Shown here in pieces: positions 49,204 through 58,878 of a stretch of DNA of 64,000 nucleotides. Numbering within the stretch: the first letter of the stretch is position 1; each line of letters starts with the position of its first letter. The position numbers were made by a program, and so were the translations under genes. Location: NCBI GenBank assembly GCA_015061005.1, contig SUXJ01000001.1, positions 203,870 through 267,869 of the forward strand, written 5' to 3'. This stretch comes from Bacteroidales bacterium. GTDB taxonomy: Bacteria; Bacteroidota; Bacteroidia; Bacteroidales; Muribaculaceae. Under the pieces are notes generated by a model. That model ran no database searches. It was not told the origin of the DNA and saw only the letters and a list, made by a program, of their open reading frames with translations.

Positions 49204-50040
49204 TTATTTAATAAACAATGCAATAGCTAACGAAGCAATAACCGATGCGGCGCTGACGATTACCGATGTCATCGACAAGCGATATTGTCTATCTTGGTCA
49301 TTACGGGCGTTAGCCTGTTTCACTGTATTTGGTTCAACGTATATAATATCGTTCTGCTTCAGATAATAGAATGGAGATTCAAGCACTTCAGCACTATTTA
49401 AGTTCAGGCGATGATATTCACGCTTACCGTTGGATTCGCGAATAAGCAACACGTTTTTACGTTCGCCAAATTGGGTAAGGTCTCCGGCAGCAGCTATTGC
49501 GTCCATAATGCTGTAACGTTCCTGATTCACCAATTGTACGCCCGGATTAGCAACCTCGCCCGTCACATTAACGTGGAAATTCACAAGCTCAACCGTAACC
49601 ATCGGATTAACTACTTTTTCCGATATCTTTTCAACGAGATAGTCGGAAAGTCCGGTCAATGTCATTCCCTGAACGTTTATCTGACCGAGTACCGGGAAGT
49701 TTATAAATCCATCTTTGCTAACAACGTAAGTTTGGTATGTCAGATTGGTGCGACGACGCTGTAACACAATGGATTCCTGCTGATTTGTCCTAATAGTATT
49801 GAAATCGCGGATTCGCGGATGCTGATAGGGCACCGTATAATCCTCAATGGCCTCCGGATCAGCGGCATTCACGTTAATCAATAGTTCATCGCCGGGCACA
49901 ATATGAAGAGAATAGTCTCCTGCCTCAACAGAACCTTCAGCCGGAAGATCAGTAAAATATGGCAATACAGTTTTCCCGGAAGAACAACCGGCAAGAACTG
50001 CAACAACTCCTATACCGATGATAAATTTTGTGATATTCAT
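49204..50040 (-). CDS. Wza-type polysaccharide export lipoprotein
   Basis: Lipobox LAGC; YSLHIVPGDELLINV, SLBB-like VTGEVANPG. Confidence 0.93.
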   Translation of the reverse strand: MNITKFIIGIGVVAVLAGCSSGKTVLPYFTDLPAEGSVEAGDYSLHIVPGDELLINVNAADPEAIEDYTVPYQHPRIRDFNTIRTNQQESIVLQRRRTNLTYQTYVVSKDGFINFPVLGQINVQGMTLTGLSDYLVEKISEKVVNPMVTVELVNFHVNVTGEVANPGVQLVNQERYSIMDAIAAAGDLTQFGERKNVLLIRESNGKREYHRLNLNSAEVLESPFYYLKQNDIIYVEPNTVKQANARNDQDRQYRLSMTSVIVSAASVIASLAIALFIK

Positions 50041-50067
50041 TTACGTAGCTACTTTGGTTTTCTATTA

Positions 50068-50568
50068 CTATTTTTTAACGCACTGACTCTCGGAATTATT
50101 GCATAACTCTTCCATGATTTTTAATGCGGTCTTTTTAAACTTCGGATGCACCCACGTAGGCCACACCTCCACCAAGGGGCGGAGCACAAATTCACGCAGA
50201 TGCATTCGTGGATGTGGCACCACCGCTTCGGGCTCATCAGATACCTGATTATCAAGACATATTAAGTCAAGATCTATAGATCTGTCCATATAATTTCCGG
50301 TAGCATCACGATGCTGTTCCAACGGAGCCAGATCCTGTTCTATACCTTTAAGAATTCTCACAAGTTCGCATGGAGAAAGCGTAGTTTCAACGTTGACACC
50401 GACATTATAAAAATTACTATCTGAGTCAAAACCCCATGCCGAGGATTCAACAATCTCTGAGCGAGCCAAAACGGGGCCCACTCGCTCTGCCAAACATGAC
50501 ACCGCGCGATCAATCATCATCACGCGGTGTCCGAGGTTAGATCCTATGTTTATGTGAGCGGTGCTCAA
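50068..50568 (-). CDS. folK: 2-amino-4-hydroxy-6-hydroxymethyldihydropteridine pyrophosphokinase
   Basis: 166 aa; [38 protein letters not shown]. Confidence 0.95.
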   Translation of the reverse strand: MSTAHINIGSNLGHRVMMIDRAVSCLAERVGPVLARSEIVESSAWGFDSDSNFYNVGVNVETTLSPCELVRILKGIEQDLAPLEQHRDATGNYMDRSIDLDLICLDNQVSDEPEAVVPHPRMHLREFVLRPLVEVWPTWVHPKFKKTALKIMEELCNNSESQCVKK

Positions 50569-53447
50569 ATCGTGCGGCTCACTTCTACTTCTTCGAATCC
50601 TTCAATGAGGTCGCCTTCGTGCAGATCATTATAACCTGCAATGCTCAAGCCGCAATCATATCCTGCAAGAACTTCCTTGGCATCGTCTTTGAAACGTTTG
50701 AGCGAGCCAAGTTCGCCGGTGTAGCGCACAATACCGTCACGTATGAGGCGAATCTTACAACCACGCTTGATTTTACCTTCGCGCACAATTGCTCCGGCAA
50801 TAGTACCGACCTTGGAGATATGATAAGTCTGAAGCACTTCCGCAGTGCCGATAACTTCCTCCTTAAGTTCGGGGGCAAGCATGCCGGCCATTGCATCTTT
50901 AACCTCCTCAATAGTCTGATAAATAACAGAATAGAGGCGGATATCAACTCCGGCGCGCTCAGCGGCCTTGCGAGCGGCTTGCGAAGGACGCACTTGGAAG
51001 CCTACAATAATGGCATTTGAAGCTGCAGCAAGATCGACGTCACTCTCAGAGATTGCGCCAACCGCTTTATGAATCACGTTAATCTGAATTTCCTCAGTTG
51101 AAAGCTTCAACAGCGAGTCGGAAAGGGCTTCGATTGAACCGTCAACGTCACCCTTCACGATGATATTGAGTTCTTGGAAGTTACCGATTGCTCGACGACG
51201 ACCAATATCCTCAAGAGTAACCATCTTAGTGGTTCGGGCACTCTGTTCGCGTTGCAACTGTTCTCGCTTGGTCGCAATTTCACGAGCTTCCTGCTCGGAA
51301 TCAAGCACATTGAATGTGTCTCCGGCAGTAGGAGCACCATTCAAACCGAGAATCAACACCGGAACAGATGGACCGGCCTCGGTAACTCTCTGATTACGTT
51401 CGTTAAACATTGCCTTAACCCTGCCATAATGTGTTCCTGCAAGAATGACATCGCCCACCTTCAGCGTACCATTTTGCACCAGCACGGTGGCAACGTAACC
51501 ACGTCCCTTATCAAGACTGGACTCAAGCACCGCTCCTACGGCATTGCGATTTGGATTGGCCTTAAGCTCGAGCATTTCGGCCTCGAGAAGCACTTTTTCA
51601 AGAAGATCACCTACGCCCATGCCCTTTTTCGCAGAAATTTCTTGGCTTTGATACTTGCCACCCCAATCCTCCACGAGATAATTCATAGCAGAGAGTTCTT
51701 CCTTAATCTTATCGGGGTTGGCAGTAGGCTTATCTACCTTATTGATTGCAAACACAATAGGCACGCCGGCTGCCGAAGCATGATTGATGGCTTCAACAGT
51801 TTGTGGCATCACGGCATCATCGGCGGCCACAATGATGATACACAAGTCTGTCACCTTTGCACCACGGGCACGCATAGCCGTGAAAGCTTCGTGACCGGGA
51901 GTGTCAAGGAACGTCACTTTGCGTCCATCATCAAGAGTAACGTGATATGCTCCGATATGCTGAGTAATACCGCCTGCTTCACCTGCAATCACGTTAGCTT
52001 GGCGAATATAGTCAAGCAGCGATGTTTTACCATGGTCAACGTGACCCATCACGGTAACAATCGGTGGGCGTTCGTTCAAGTCTTCTTCAGCATCTTCAAC
52101 TTGCGCCACAGCTTCGCTCACCTCAGTTGAAATATATTCGGTCTGGAAGCCAAACTCATCAGCTACGATATTGATGGTCTCCGCGTCCAAACGCTGATTA
52201 ATGCTAACCATAACGCCCATTTGCATACATGTCGCAATAACGTTATTGATCGGCACATTCATAAGCGATGCCAAATCGTTGGCCGTAACGAACTCCGTGA
52301 GTTTAAGAATCTTGCTTTCCGCTTCTTGCTGTTCGGCACGTTCCTGTTCGCGAGTAGCATAAGCCTCACGTTTCTCTTTGCGCCATTTAGCTGCTACTTT
52401 CTGGCCCTTATTGCCCTTGGAGGTCAATCGAGCCAATACTTCTTTTACTTGCTTCTGAACGTCTTCTTCACTAACTTCAGGAGCGGCAGCCTTTGCCTTA
52501 CGGTTTCGGTCGCTCTTTTTACCTGAATTATTTTTTGACGCATTCCCATTGCCGCCGTTATTATTCGAGGCGCGATTGCGTTCATTACCGCCGCCGTTGC
52601 GTCCTTCCTTCTGAACGTCGACTTTTTCGTTTGCACCTATGCGCTTACGCTTTTTGCGATCGGCATCGCCGGATGCTCCTTGCGCAGCTTTTTTGCGTTC
52701 TTCTTTATTTTTCTTTTTGGGGCGAGTGGTAACATTAATGGCAGACAGATCAATCTTACCCACAACATTAAGTTGCGGACCACGCGCTTTTAGGTCTTCG
52801 GAATCATGCAAGCGGAACACTTCAGGCTCTTCCTGATTCACAATGCCCTCAACCTCAGGCTTGGGCTCAGGTTTGGGCTCGGGTTTGGGCTCAGGTTTGG
52901 GCTCGGGCTTGGGTTCTGGCTTGGGCTCGGGCTTGGGCTCGGGTTTGGGCTCGGGTTTGGGCTCGGGCTTGGGTTCCGGCTTGGGCTCAGGTTTGGACTC
53001 AGGCTTGGGTTCCGGCTTGGGCTCTGGTTTGGGCTCAGGTTTGGGCTCGGGCTTGGGTTCCGGCTTGGGCTCGGGCTTGGGCTCGGGCTTGGGTTCCGGC
53101 TTGGGCTCAGGCTTGGATTCCGATTTAGGAGCGATTGGCTTACCTGTTGCAATATCAATCTTCCCTAAAACTTTCAAACCGGATTTACTTTCAGCTTCCG
53201 GGGCAGGAGTCGCAGTCGGTCGGTCGGCTTGTGGCTCTGACGTAGGAGCTTTCGGAGCAGGACGATTGCCGAGATTTACCTCTTTGCCACGTCCAAACTC
53301 CTTAACCAACATTTCATAAACACTCTCGTCAACGCGGGCATTGACGCTATCTTCAACTTCAATGCCTTTTTTCTGCAAAAACTCTCTCACCGTGCTGAGC
53401 CCCACGTTGAGTTCACTTGCAATCTTACTAATCTTCGGTCTTGCCAT
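50565..53447 (-). CDS. infB: Translation initiation factor IF-2 with long PEPK repeat
   Basis: 960 aa; [38 protein letters not shown]. Confidence 0.98.
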   Translation of the reverse strand: MARPKISKIASELNVGLSTVREFLQKKGIEVEDSVNARVDESVYEMLVKEFGRGKEVNLGNRPAPKAPTSEPQADRPTATPAPEAESKSGLKVLGKIDIATGKPIAPKSESKPEPKPEPKPEPKPEPKPEPKPEPKPEPKPEPKPEPKPESKPEPKPEPKPEPKPEPKPEPKPEPKPEPKPEPKPEPKPEPKPEPKPEVEGIVNQEEPEVFRLHDSEDLKARGPQLNVVGKIDLSAINVTTRPKKKNKEERKKAAQGASGDADRKKRKRIGANEKVDVQKEGRNGGGNERNRASNNNGGNGNASKNNSGKKSDRNRKAKAAAPEVSEEDVQKQVKEVLARLTSKGNKGQKVAAKWRKEKREAYATREQERAEQQEAESKILKLTEFVTANDLASLMNVPINNVIATCMQMGVMVSINQRLDAETINIVADEFGFQTEYISTEVSEAVAQVEDAEEDLNERPPIVTVMGHVDHGKTSLLDYIRQANVIAGEAGGITQHIGAYHVTLDDGRKVTFLDTPGHEAFTAMRARGAKVTDLCIIIVAADDAVMPQTVEAINHASAAGVPIVFAINKVDKPTANPDKIKEELSAMNYLVEDWGGKYQSQEISAKKGMGVGDLLEKVLLEAEMLELKANPNRNAVGAVLESSLDKGRGYVATVLVQNGTLKVGDVILAGTHYGRVKAMFNERNQRVTEAGPSVPVLILGLNGAPTAGDTFNVLDSEQEAREIATKREQLQREQSARTTKMVTLEDIGRRRAIGNFQELNIIVKGDVDGSIEALSDSLLKLSTEEIQINVIHKAVGAISESDVDLAAASNAIIVGFQVRPSQAARKAAERAGVDIRLYSVIYQTIEEVKDAMAGMLAPELKEEVIGTAEVLQTYHISKVGTIAGAIVREGKIKRGCKIRLIRDGIVRYTGELGSLKRFKDDAKEVLAGYDCGLSIAGYNDLHEGDLIEGFEEVEVSRTI
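52850..53130 (-). repeat. Degenerate 12-bp minisatellite in infB encoding (P-K-P-E)n
   Basis: Repeated ggcttgggctcg/ggtttgggctca units, more than 20 copies. Confidence 0.95.
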
Positions 53448-53483
53448 TTATTCTATATTAAGATTAAGGAGTTGGTCGAATTA

Positions 53484-54800
53484 TTACTTTTCAGGTTCTT
53501 CAAGTTCTTCGGGGTTCTCGTTATCATCTTCATATTCCGCCGAATCTTCTTCGAACTCACTACGCAACACGCTGAGCACGTAGTCCACTGTCTCTGCTTC
53601 AAGATCGGCTTTCTCAATGAGGATGTCACGGTCCGTTTCAAGAACGGCCTTGGCAGTTACGAGACCCATATTCTTAAGAGCCTCAATTACCCATTCGTCG
53701 ATTTCATCCTTGAATTCGTCAAGATAAATATCGTCATTATCTTCATTGCCGGTTTCACGGTAAACATCGATTTCATAGCCCGTCAACATTGATGCGAGTT
53801 TGATATTCAAACCGCCCTTACCGATAGCTAACGAGACTTCTTCAGGACGAAGGAACACTTCGGCCTTCTTCTCATCTTCATCCAAACGGATAGAGCTGAT
53901 TTTTGCAGGGCTTAATGCACGCTGAATGAGCAACGAAGGGTTAGCAGTCCAATTTATTACGTCAATATTTTCATTGCGCAATTCGCGAACGATACCATGA
54001 ATACGCGAACCCTTAACACCTACACATGCACCAACGGGGTCGATTCGGTCGTCATAGCTTTCAACAGCTATTTTTGCACGTTCTCCGGGGATGCGAGCAA
54101 CCGCACGAATATTAATCAGTCCATCGTGGATTTCAGGCACTTCAAGTTCAAAAAGCGCACGAAGGAATTTCTCGGATGTGCGACTTACGGTAATTTTGGG
54201 ATTATTGTTTTTGTTGTCTACGTTGACAATCACAGCACGAACGGTTTCTCCCTTGCGGAAATAATCACCCGGGATTGACTCGCTTTTGGGCAGCAACAAT
54301 TCATTATTGTCTTCGTCCATAAGCAGAGTTTCGCGGCTCCAAGTCTGATACACTTCAGCAGAGATAAGTTCGCCTTCCATGTCCTTAAACTTGGTGTAGA
54401 TTGCCTCTTTTTGCAAATCCAAAATCTTGGATTGCAAAGTTTGACGCAAATTTAATATGGCACGACGTCCAAAATCCGCAAAAATAATTTCCTTAGTGTG
54501 CTCCTCTCCGATTTCTGCATCGGGATCATTATCGGCTCGTGCATCACTCAGCGCGATTTGAAGATTCGGATTTTCAACTTCGCCGTCGGGAACTACTTCA
54601 AGATTCTGAAAAATCTGCACATCTCCCTTGTCAGGATTCATGATAACGTCAAGATTTTCATCAGTGCCAAACATCTTTGCCAGCACATTGCGGAAGCTTT
54701 CTTCCAATACGCTGATCATCGTGGCCTTGTCAATGTGTTTATATTCTTTAAACTCATCGAAACGTTCCACCATGTTGGTGTTTTCCGCTTTCTTTGCCAT
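53484..54800 (-). CDS. nusA: Transcription termination/antitermination factor NusA
   Basis: 438 aa; VGACVGVKGSRIHGIVRELRNENIDVI, EVSLAIGKGGLNIKLAS. Confidence 0.97.
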   Translation of the reverse strand: MAKKAENTNMVERFDEFKEYKHIDKATMISVLEESFRNVLAKMFGTDENLDVIMNPDKGDVQIFQNLEVVPDGEVENPNLQIALSDARADNDPDAEIGEEHTKEIIFADFGRRAILNLRQTLQSKILDLQKEAIYTKFKDMEGELISAEVYQTWSRETLLMDEDNNELLLPKSESIPGDYFRKGETVRAVIVNVDNKNNNPKITVSRTSEKFLRALFELEVPEIHDGLINIRAVARIPGERAKIAVESYDDRIDPVGACVGVKGSRIHGIVRELRNENIDVINWTANPSLLIQRALSPAKISSIRLDEDEKKAEVFLRPEEVSLAIGKGGLNIKLASMLTGYEIDVYRETGNEDNDDIYLDEFKDEIDEWVIEALKNMGLVTAKAVLETDRDILIEKADLEAETVDYVLSVLRSEFEEDSAEYEDDNENPEELEEPEK

Positions 54801-54824
54801 TTTTAATTGGTTTACTTAATCTTA

Positions 54825-55289
54825 TTAAAATTTTAATTCGTATTTCACACTTTTTGCATCAGCATAAGCCAAGGTCTCGGGCTGCATTTCGATTACAGGA
54901 CGCTTTGCCCCTTCGTGTTTCACCTTGCGAGCTACTTCAACAGTAAAACTCTCATCAGTTACCTCAGTGAGCACCCCTGAGAACTTACGTCCGTCTTTTG
55001 TCAAGACTTCCACGTCGTTCCCAATGTTTTTAACATACTGCTGCTTAACCTTGAAAGGCGATGTTAATCCCGCTGAACCGACTTCTAATTCAAAATCCTC
55101 TTCATCGCGATTAAATCTCTCTTCTATTTTACGACTAAGCGCAACACACGTGTCCACGTCCATCGGCGTCATGGAATCAACTTCCACAACAATGCGATTA
55201 TCCGGACTCACAGTCAACCCGACAAGAAACATATCAGTTCCCGCGAGCTCGCCGGCTATCACTTGTTCTACTAATGCACTGTCTATCAT
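54825..55289 (-). CDS. rimP: Ribosome maturation factor RimP
   Basis: Upstream of nusA; DEEDFELEVGSAGLTSPFK. Confidence 0.93.
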   Translation of the reverse strand: MIDSALVEQVIAGELAGTDMFLVGLTVSPDNRIVVEVDSMTPMDVDTCVALSRKIEERFNRDEEDFELEVGSAGLTSPFKVKQQYVKNIGNDVEVLTKDGRKFSGVLTEVTDESFTVEVARKVKHEGAKRPVIEMQPETLAYADAKSVKYELKF

Positions 55290-55471
55290 ATAAGTATCTA
55301 TAAAAAATGAGGAAGAGACTTGCGCCCCCTCCGTTGCCAACTCTGCAAAGTTACGAAAAATTTCCGAACCTCACAAATATTATTTATGTTTTTCAATCTG
55401 AATTGAGTCAACGGGTAACTGCAAAAATTTAGATTTTTTTGCTATTATTAAAAATTATCGTATATTTGTCG

Positions 55472-55798
55472 CATCTCTCGCCGATAAGCTCTGCGTTTGC
55501 AGTGCGGTTGGGTGGGGATGACATAAATAAGAATAGGCGTTTACTAAACGCTTTGTTTTCGGTCACTGAAATCTGGCAGTTTCAAATCCGTCCGAATCAA
55601 AGCAACGGTGAATGTCCATGGGATATGTCAGAAGCTACATTTTCCCTTGCTTCGGCGTTATTTGAACACACGAAGCATCGGGTTGTCATTTATCTGCATA
55701 TCGGCGTGGGGTTCAAGCGTTGCTCGTTTTGACGGATGGGCGATGCCAGAGCCTCAGTGACAGAACGAGCGACAGGTACAGGCTCCCCGCCTTTTTTT
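55472..55798 (+). ncRNA. Candidate structured RNA, copy B (~327 nt), ending in nested terminator stem
   Basis: TTG-N19-TATATTTG promoter (55461-55468); stems GGCGTGGGG/CCCCGCC and GTTGCTCGTT/AACGAGCGAC before T7; blocks shared with copy A. Confidence 0.75.
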
Positions 55799-55877
55799 AT
55801 CTATGTAGCAAAAAGACATAAACCAAAATTTAATCACAACATCGGTCAGGGGTAGTCGTCGGTGATAAAACAATAAA

Positions 55878-56498
55878 ATGACTATGAAAAAGTTATTTGT
55901 TATGGCCGCAACAGCCTTAGTAGTTGCAGTGAGCTCATGTGGAAGCAGCAAACAAGCCGCAAACGCCGATTACTACAACAATCCTTATGGCCAACAGCAA
56001 GGACAGACACGTCAACGCCGCACCGTAGATCCCACTTACACATTGGCAAGTCAAGAAGGCGAAAATCTCCGTGCAGCTCAATCTGCAACGTCTTATATTG
56101 AAAATATTGCATTAACAAATGCAGAAGCTGCTGCAGCTCAAGCATTGGCAGCACGATTGGAATCAGCCATAATTGGTGTACGCGAGAATTATAACAAAAA
56201 TTCGCAATTGAATAACGCCGTTATGACTGAAGAAACCACTCAAAACTTAGTTAGACAATATTTTGCTCAACGCATTTCGTACAGAATTATCGGAGAACCG
56301 TCAATTTACGATAATCCTGACGGCACAATTACCGCCTACGTTTGCATAGAAATGAAAACGAAAACCGAAGATGTTTTGAGCGAAGCGTACGATAATATGA
56401 CACGCGATAAAGTTATTGCCATTGACTACGACAAGCAAAAATTCATTGAAGACACCAAAGATGAATTAACGAAACTCCAACAACAGCTCGGATTATGA
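55878..56498 (+). CDS. LPP20-like lipoprotein (locus B)
   Basis: Lipobox VSSC; YIENIALTNAEAAAAQALAARLESAI, DGTITAYVCIEMK. Confidence 0.65.
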   Translation: MTMKKLFVMAATALVVAVSSCGSSKQAANADYYNNPYGQQQGQTRQRRTVDPTYTLASQEGENLRAAQSATSYIENIALTNAEAAAAQALAARLESAIIGVRENYNKNSQLNNAVMTEETTQNLVRQYFAQRISYRIIGEPSIYDNPDGTITAYVCIEMKTKTEDVLSEAYDNMTRDKVIAIDYDKQKFIEDTKDELTKLQQQLGL

Positions 56499-57331
56499 TT
56501 CATCGATTCTTGACATTAGTGGCGTTTCTCCTCGGGAACGCCCTAATGCTTTGTGCTCAAAAACCGGCTTGGCTGAACAATACACCGCAAGAAAAAAATC
56601 GCACATACAAATTCGTTGAGGTAACTTCATACGGCAGCAATCTTGAAGGAGCACGTATTGAGAGTCAAAAGAAATTAGCAAAGAACGAACAACTCATCAG
56701 AGAGGTAACCGTATCAGTTGAACGCGAAGGTGTACAAAATATAGAGCAAACATTCACCAATAACCACCTTGATGAGATTGTTAATAACGTTGTTGATATC
56801 AAAACGAATATCCGCGGGCAAGAATTTACTTTACAGGCAGTAATAGTAGATGAATATGCCTCTACGGAGCGCGGATTGTGCAAATTGCATACACTTTTCA
56901 TGGTAGCAGTAGAACCTAATCCCGTGTTCGACAATGTGTATCTCACCACCAAATACGGATTCTCCGCTCGTGCATTAGTCCCTGGTTGGGCGCAAATGCA
57001 CAAGGGCAGCACCGGAAAGGGCATTGCCATTATCGCCGCTGAAGTGGCTGCCATTGGTGGCATTATCTACACGGAAAACGAGCGCGCCACATATAAATCG
57101 AAAATGCGCAGTCAGCCGAATTTTGCCAAAAAGTATAAAGCAAAAGCCGATAACTTTGAAACCGCACGCAACTGTTGCATCGGCGCGGCCGCAGCCATCT
57201 ATCTCTACAACCTGATAGATGCCATCGTGGCTCCCGGAGCAAAGCGAGTAGTCGTAAAGCCTCGCAACTTGGATTTTGCATTCGTGGCAAACGAAGATTT
57301 CAGCGGACTGACGCTGCGCTATACCTTCTAA
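56495..57331 (+). CDS. Exported protein with DUF5683-like C-terminal region (locus B)
   Basis: Signal peptide; ARALVPGWAQMHKGSTGKGIAIIAAEVAAIGG; overlaps upstream stop by 4 bp. Confidence 0.65.
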   Translation: MIHRFLTLVAFLLGNALMLCAQKPAWLNNTPQEKNRTYKFVEVTSYGSNLEGARIESQKKLAKNEQLIREVTVSVEREGVQNIEQTFTNNHLDEIVNNVVDIKTNIRGQEFTLQAVIVDEYASTERGLCKLHTLFMVAVEPNPVFDNVYLTTKYGFSARALVPGWAQMHKGSTGKGIAIIAAEVAAIGGIIYTENERATYKSKMRSQPNFAKKYKAKADNFETARNCCIGAAAAIYLYNLIDAIVAPGAKRVVVKPRNLDFAFVANEDFSGLTLRYTF

Positions 57332-57359
57332 ATCCCGTCCTAAAACCAACGCCAAAGAC

Positions 57360-58856
57360 ATGAATTGCAGTCGTAATCTCACAATTCTTGCCGCAGGGAT
57401 AGTCATGGTCTTTGCCGCTCAGAGTGTTCCGGCTCAAAGTCGAGCGGACTTTGAGGAATATGCAGCTCGCGAGCGTCAGGCATTCGCCAATTTCAAAGCC
57501 GAACGCCAAGCTGAGTTCAACCGCTATCGCGAGCAATATAACCGTGACATCATCAAATATCTGAGCGAAGAGTGGAAGCGAATCACTCCAAACCGACAAA
57601 TCACTCCTCCTCAAAAACCGAAGCCATTTGTGCCAAAACCGGACGCCGACGACTCCAAAGCAGTGCCCGAAGCTCCTGTTGAAATGCCTGTACAGAGCAT
57701 CGTCACCCCTAAAGCAGTGCAACCCGCTTCGGAGCCAATCATGATTTCACGCCCGAAGACAGATTCTTCTCAGAAAACCATCCGTATAGAATCCTTTTAT
57801 GGCAACAACTTCACTCTACGTTGCAGCAACAAGGTCGAAATATCTCACAAGATCAATGGTCTGTCGGACATTGCTTCTATTTGGAAGAAATTGACTGCTC
57901 AAGAATTTGAGCCTTTGGTTTACGATTGCCAGCAAGCAAGGGAGAAATATCATTTCTGTGATTGGATGTATTACTTGTTTATACAAAAAGTCGCACGCGC
58001 CGTGACTCAGACAACTGAAAGCTCTGATGCAGAAACGATTCTGACTGCCTACATTTTAGCTCAGTCGGGAATAGACTTTCGCTTCGTTCATAACGATCAA
58101 AGACTGCTTTTGGCTCTTCCATTCAGCACTCAGGTCTACGGACTCAGATACTTCAAGTCCGACAACAGGGATTTCTACATCATAGGCAACGATCACACAA
58201 GTTCCTGCCAGATAATGGATCGCAGTTTCTGCAAAGAAGCCTCACCACTGAATTTGCGGATCTCGACACCGCAAAGACAGCCCGACACCAAGTCAGGCTC
58301 CAAAACCCTGACATCTAAGAAGTATCCGGAAATTCGAGTCAACATAACGAACGATAAGGCTCTCATGGACTTCTACAGCAGCTACCCTCACATGGGCTGG
58401 CAAGAATATTCCTTGGCTCCCTTGAGCGAAGCAAACACTGAGAGTATCATGAAAGCATTCAGCCCGATACTGAAAAACAAAAGCGAAGAAGACGCCGTAA
58501 ATATGATTCTCAATTTCGTACAAACAGCCTTCTCTTATGGCTATGACAACGAAATATGGGGATGTGATCGCCCGTTTTTTGCTGATGAAACCCTGTATTA
58601 TCCTCAAAGCGATTGCGAAGACCGATCTATACTTTTCTCTTATTTGATACGACAACTGACGAATCTCGACGTAGTTCTACTGCACTACCCCTCCCATTTG
58701 GCTACTGCCGTGCGATTAAATAGCAATCTGCCAGGTGCTTACGTATTAGTCAACGGTCAAAAATATTTTGTTTGCGACCCGACGGGTTATAAACCGATAG
58801 GCTATGCCTACGACGAATTCAAAAACGTTGAAGCTAAAGTTATAAAAATCCAATAA
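57360..58856 (+). CDS. Exported transglutaminase-like protein (locus B)
   Basis: Paralog of 27721-29172; DCEDRS / HYPSHLATAVR / CDPTGY triad candidates. Confidence 0.85.
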   Translation: MNCSRNLTILAAGIVMVFAAQSVPAQSRADFEEYAARERQAFANFKAERQAEFNRYREQYNRDIIKYLSEEWKRITPNRQITPPQKPKPFVPKPDADDSKAVPEAPVEMPVQSIVTPKAVQPASEPIMISRPKTDSSQKTIRIESFYGNNFTLRCSNKVEISHKINGLSDIASIWKKLTAQEFEPLVYDCQQAREKYHFCDWMYYLFIQKVARAVTQTTESSDAETILTAYILAQSGIDFRFVHNDQRLLLALPFSTQVYGLRYFKSDNRDFYIIGNDHTSSCQIMDRSFCKEASPLNLRISTPQRQPDTKSGSKTLTSKKYPEIRVNITNDKALMDFYSSYPHMGWQEYSLAPLSEANTESIMKAFSPILKNKSEEDAVNMILNFVQTAFSYGYDNEIWGCDRPFFADETLYYPQSDCEDRSILFSYLIRQLTNLDVVLLHYPSHLATAVRLNSNLPGAYVLVNGQKYFVCDPTGYKPIGYAYDEFKNVEAKVIKIQ

Positions 58857-58878
58857 TTATACAACTCTTTTTATACAT

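Noticed and set aside
51174-52130. 318-aa ORF antisense to infB
   Set aside because: Fully antisense to a highly conserved gene; no domain features; shadow ORF.
52843-53319. 158-aa [15 protein letters not shown] antisense to infB
   Set aside because: Mirror image of the PKPE minisatellite; an artefact of the repeat on the opposite strand.
55439-55732. 97-aa ORF (MLLLKIIVYLSHL...) upstream of locus B
   Set aside because: It starts upstream of the promoter and covers RNA copy B; the sequence shared with copy A does not preserve this reading frame.
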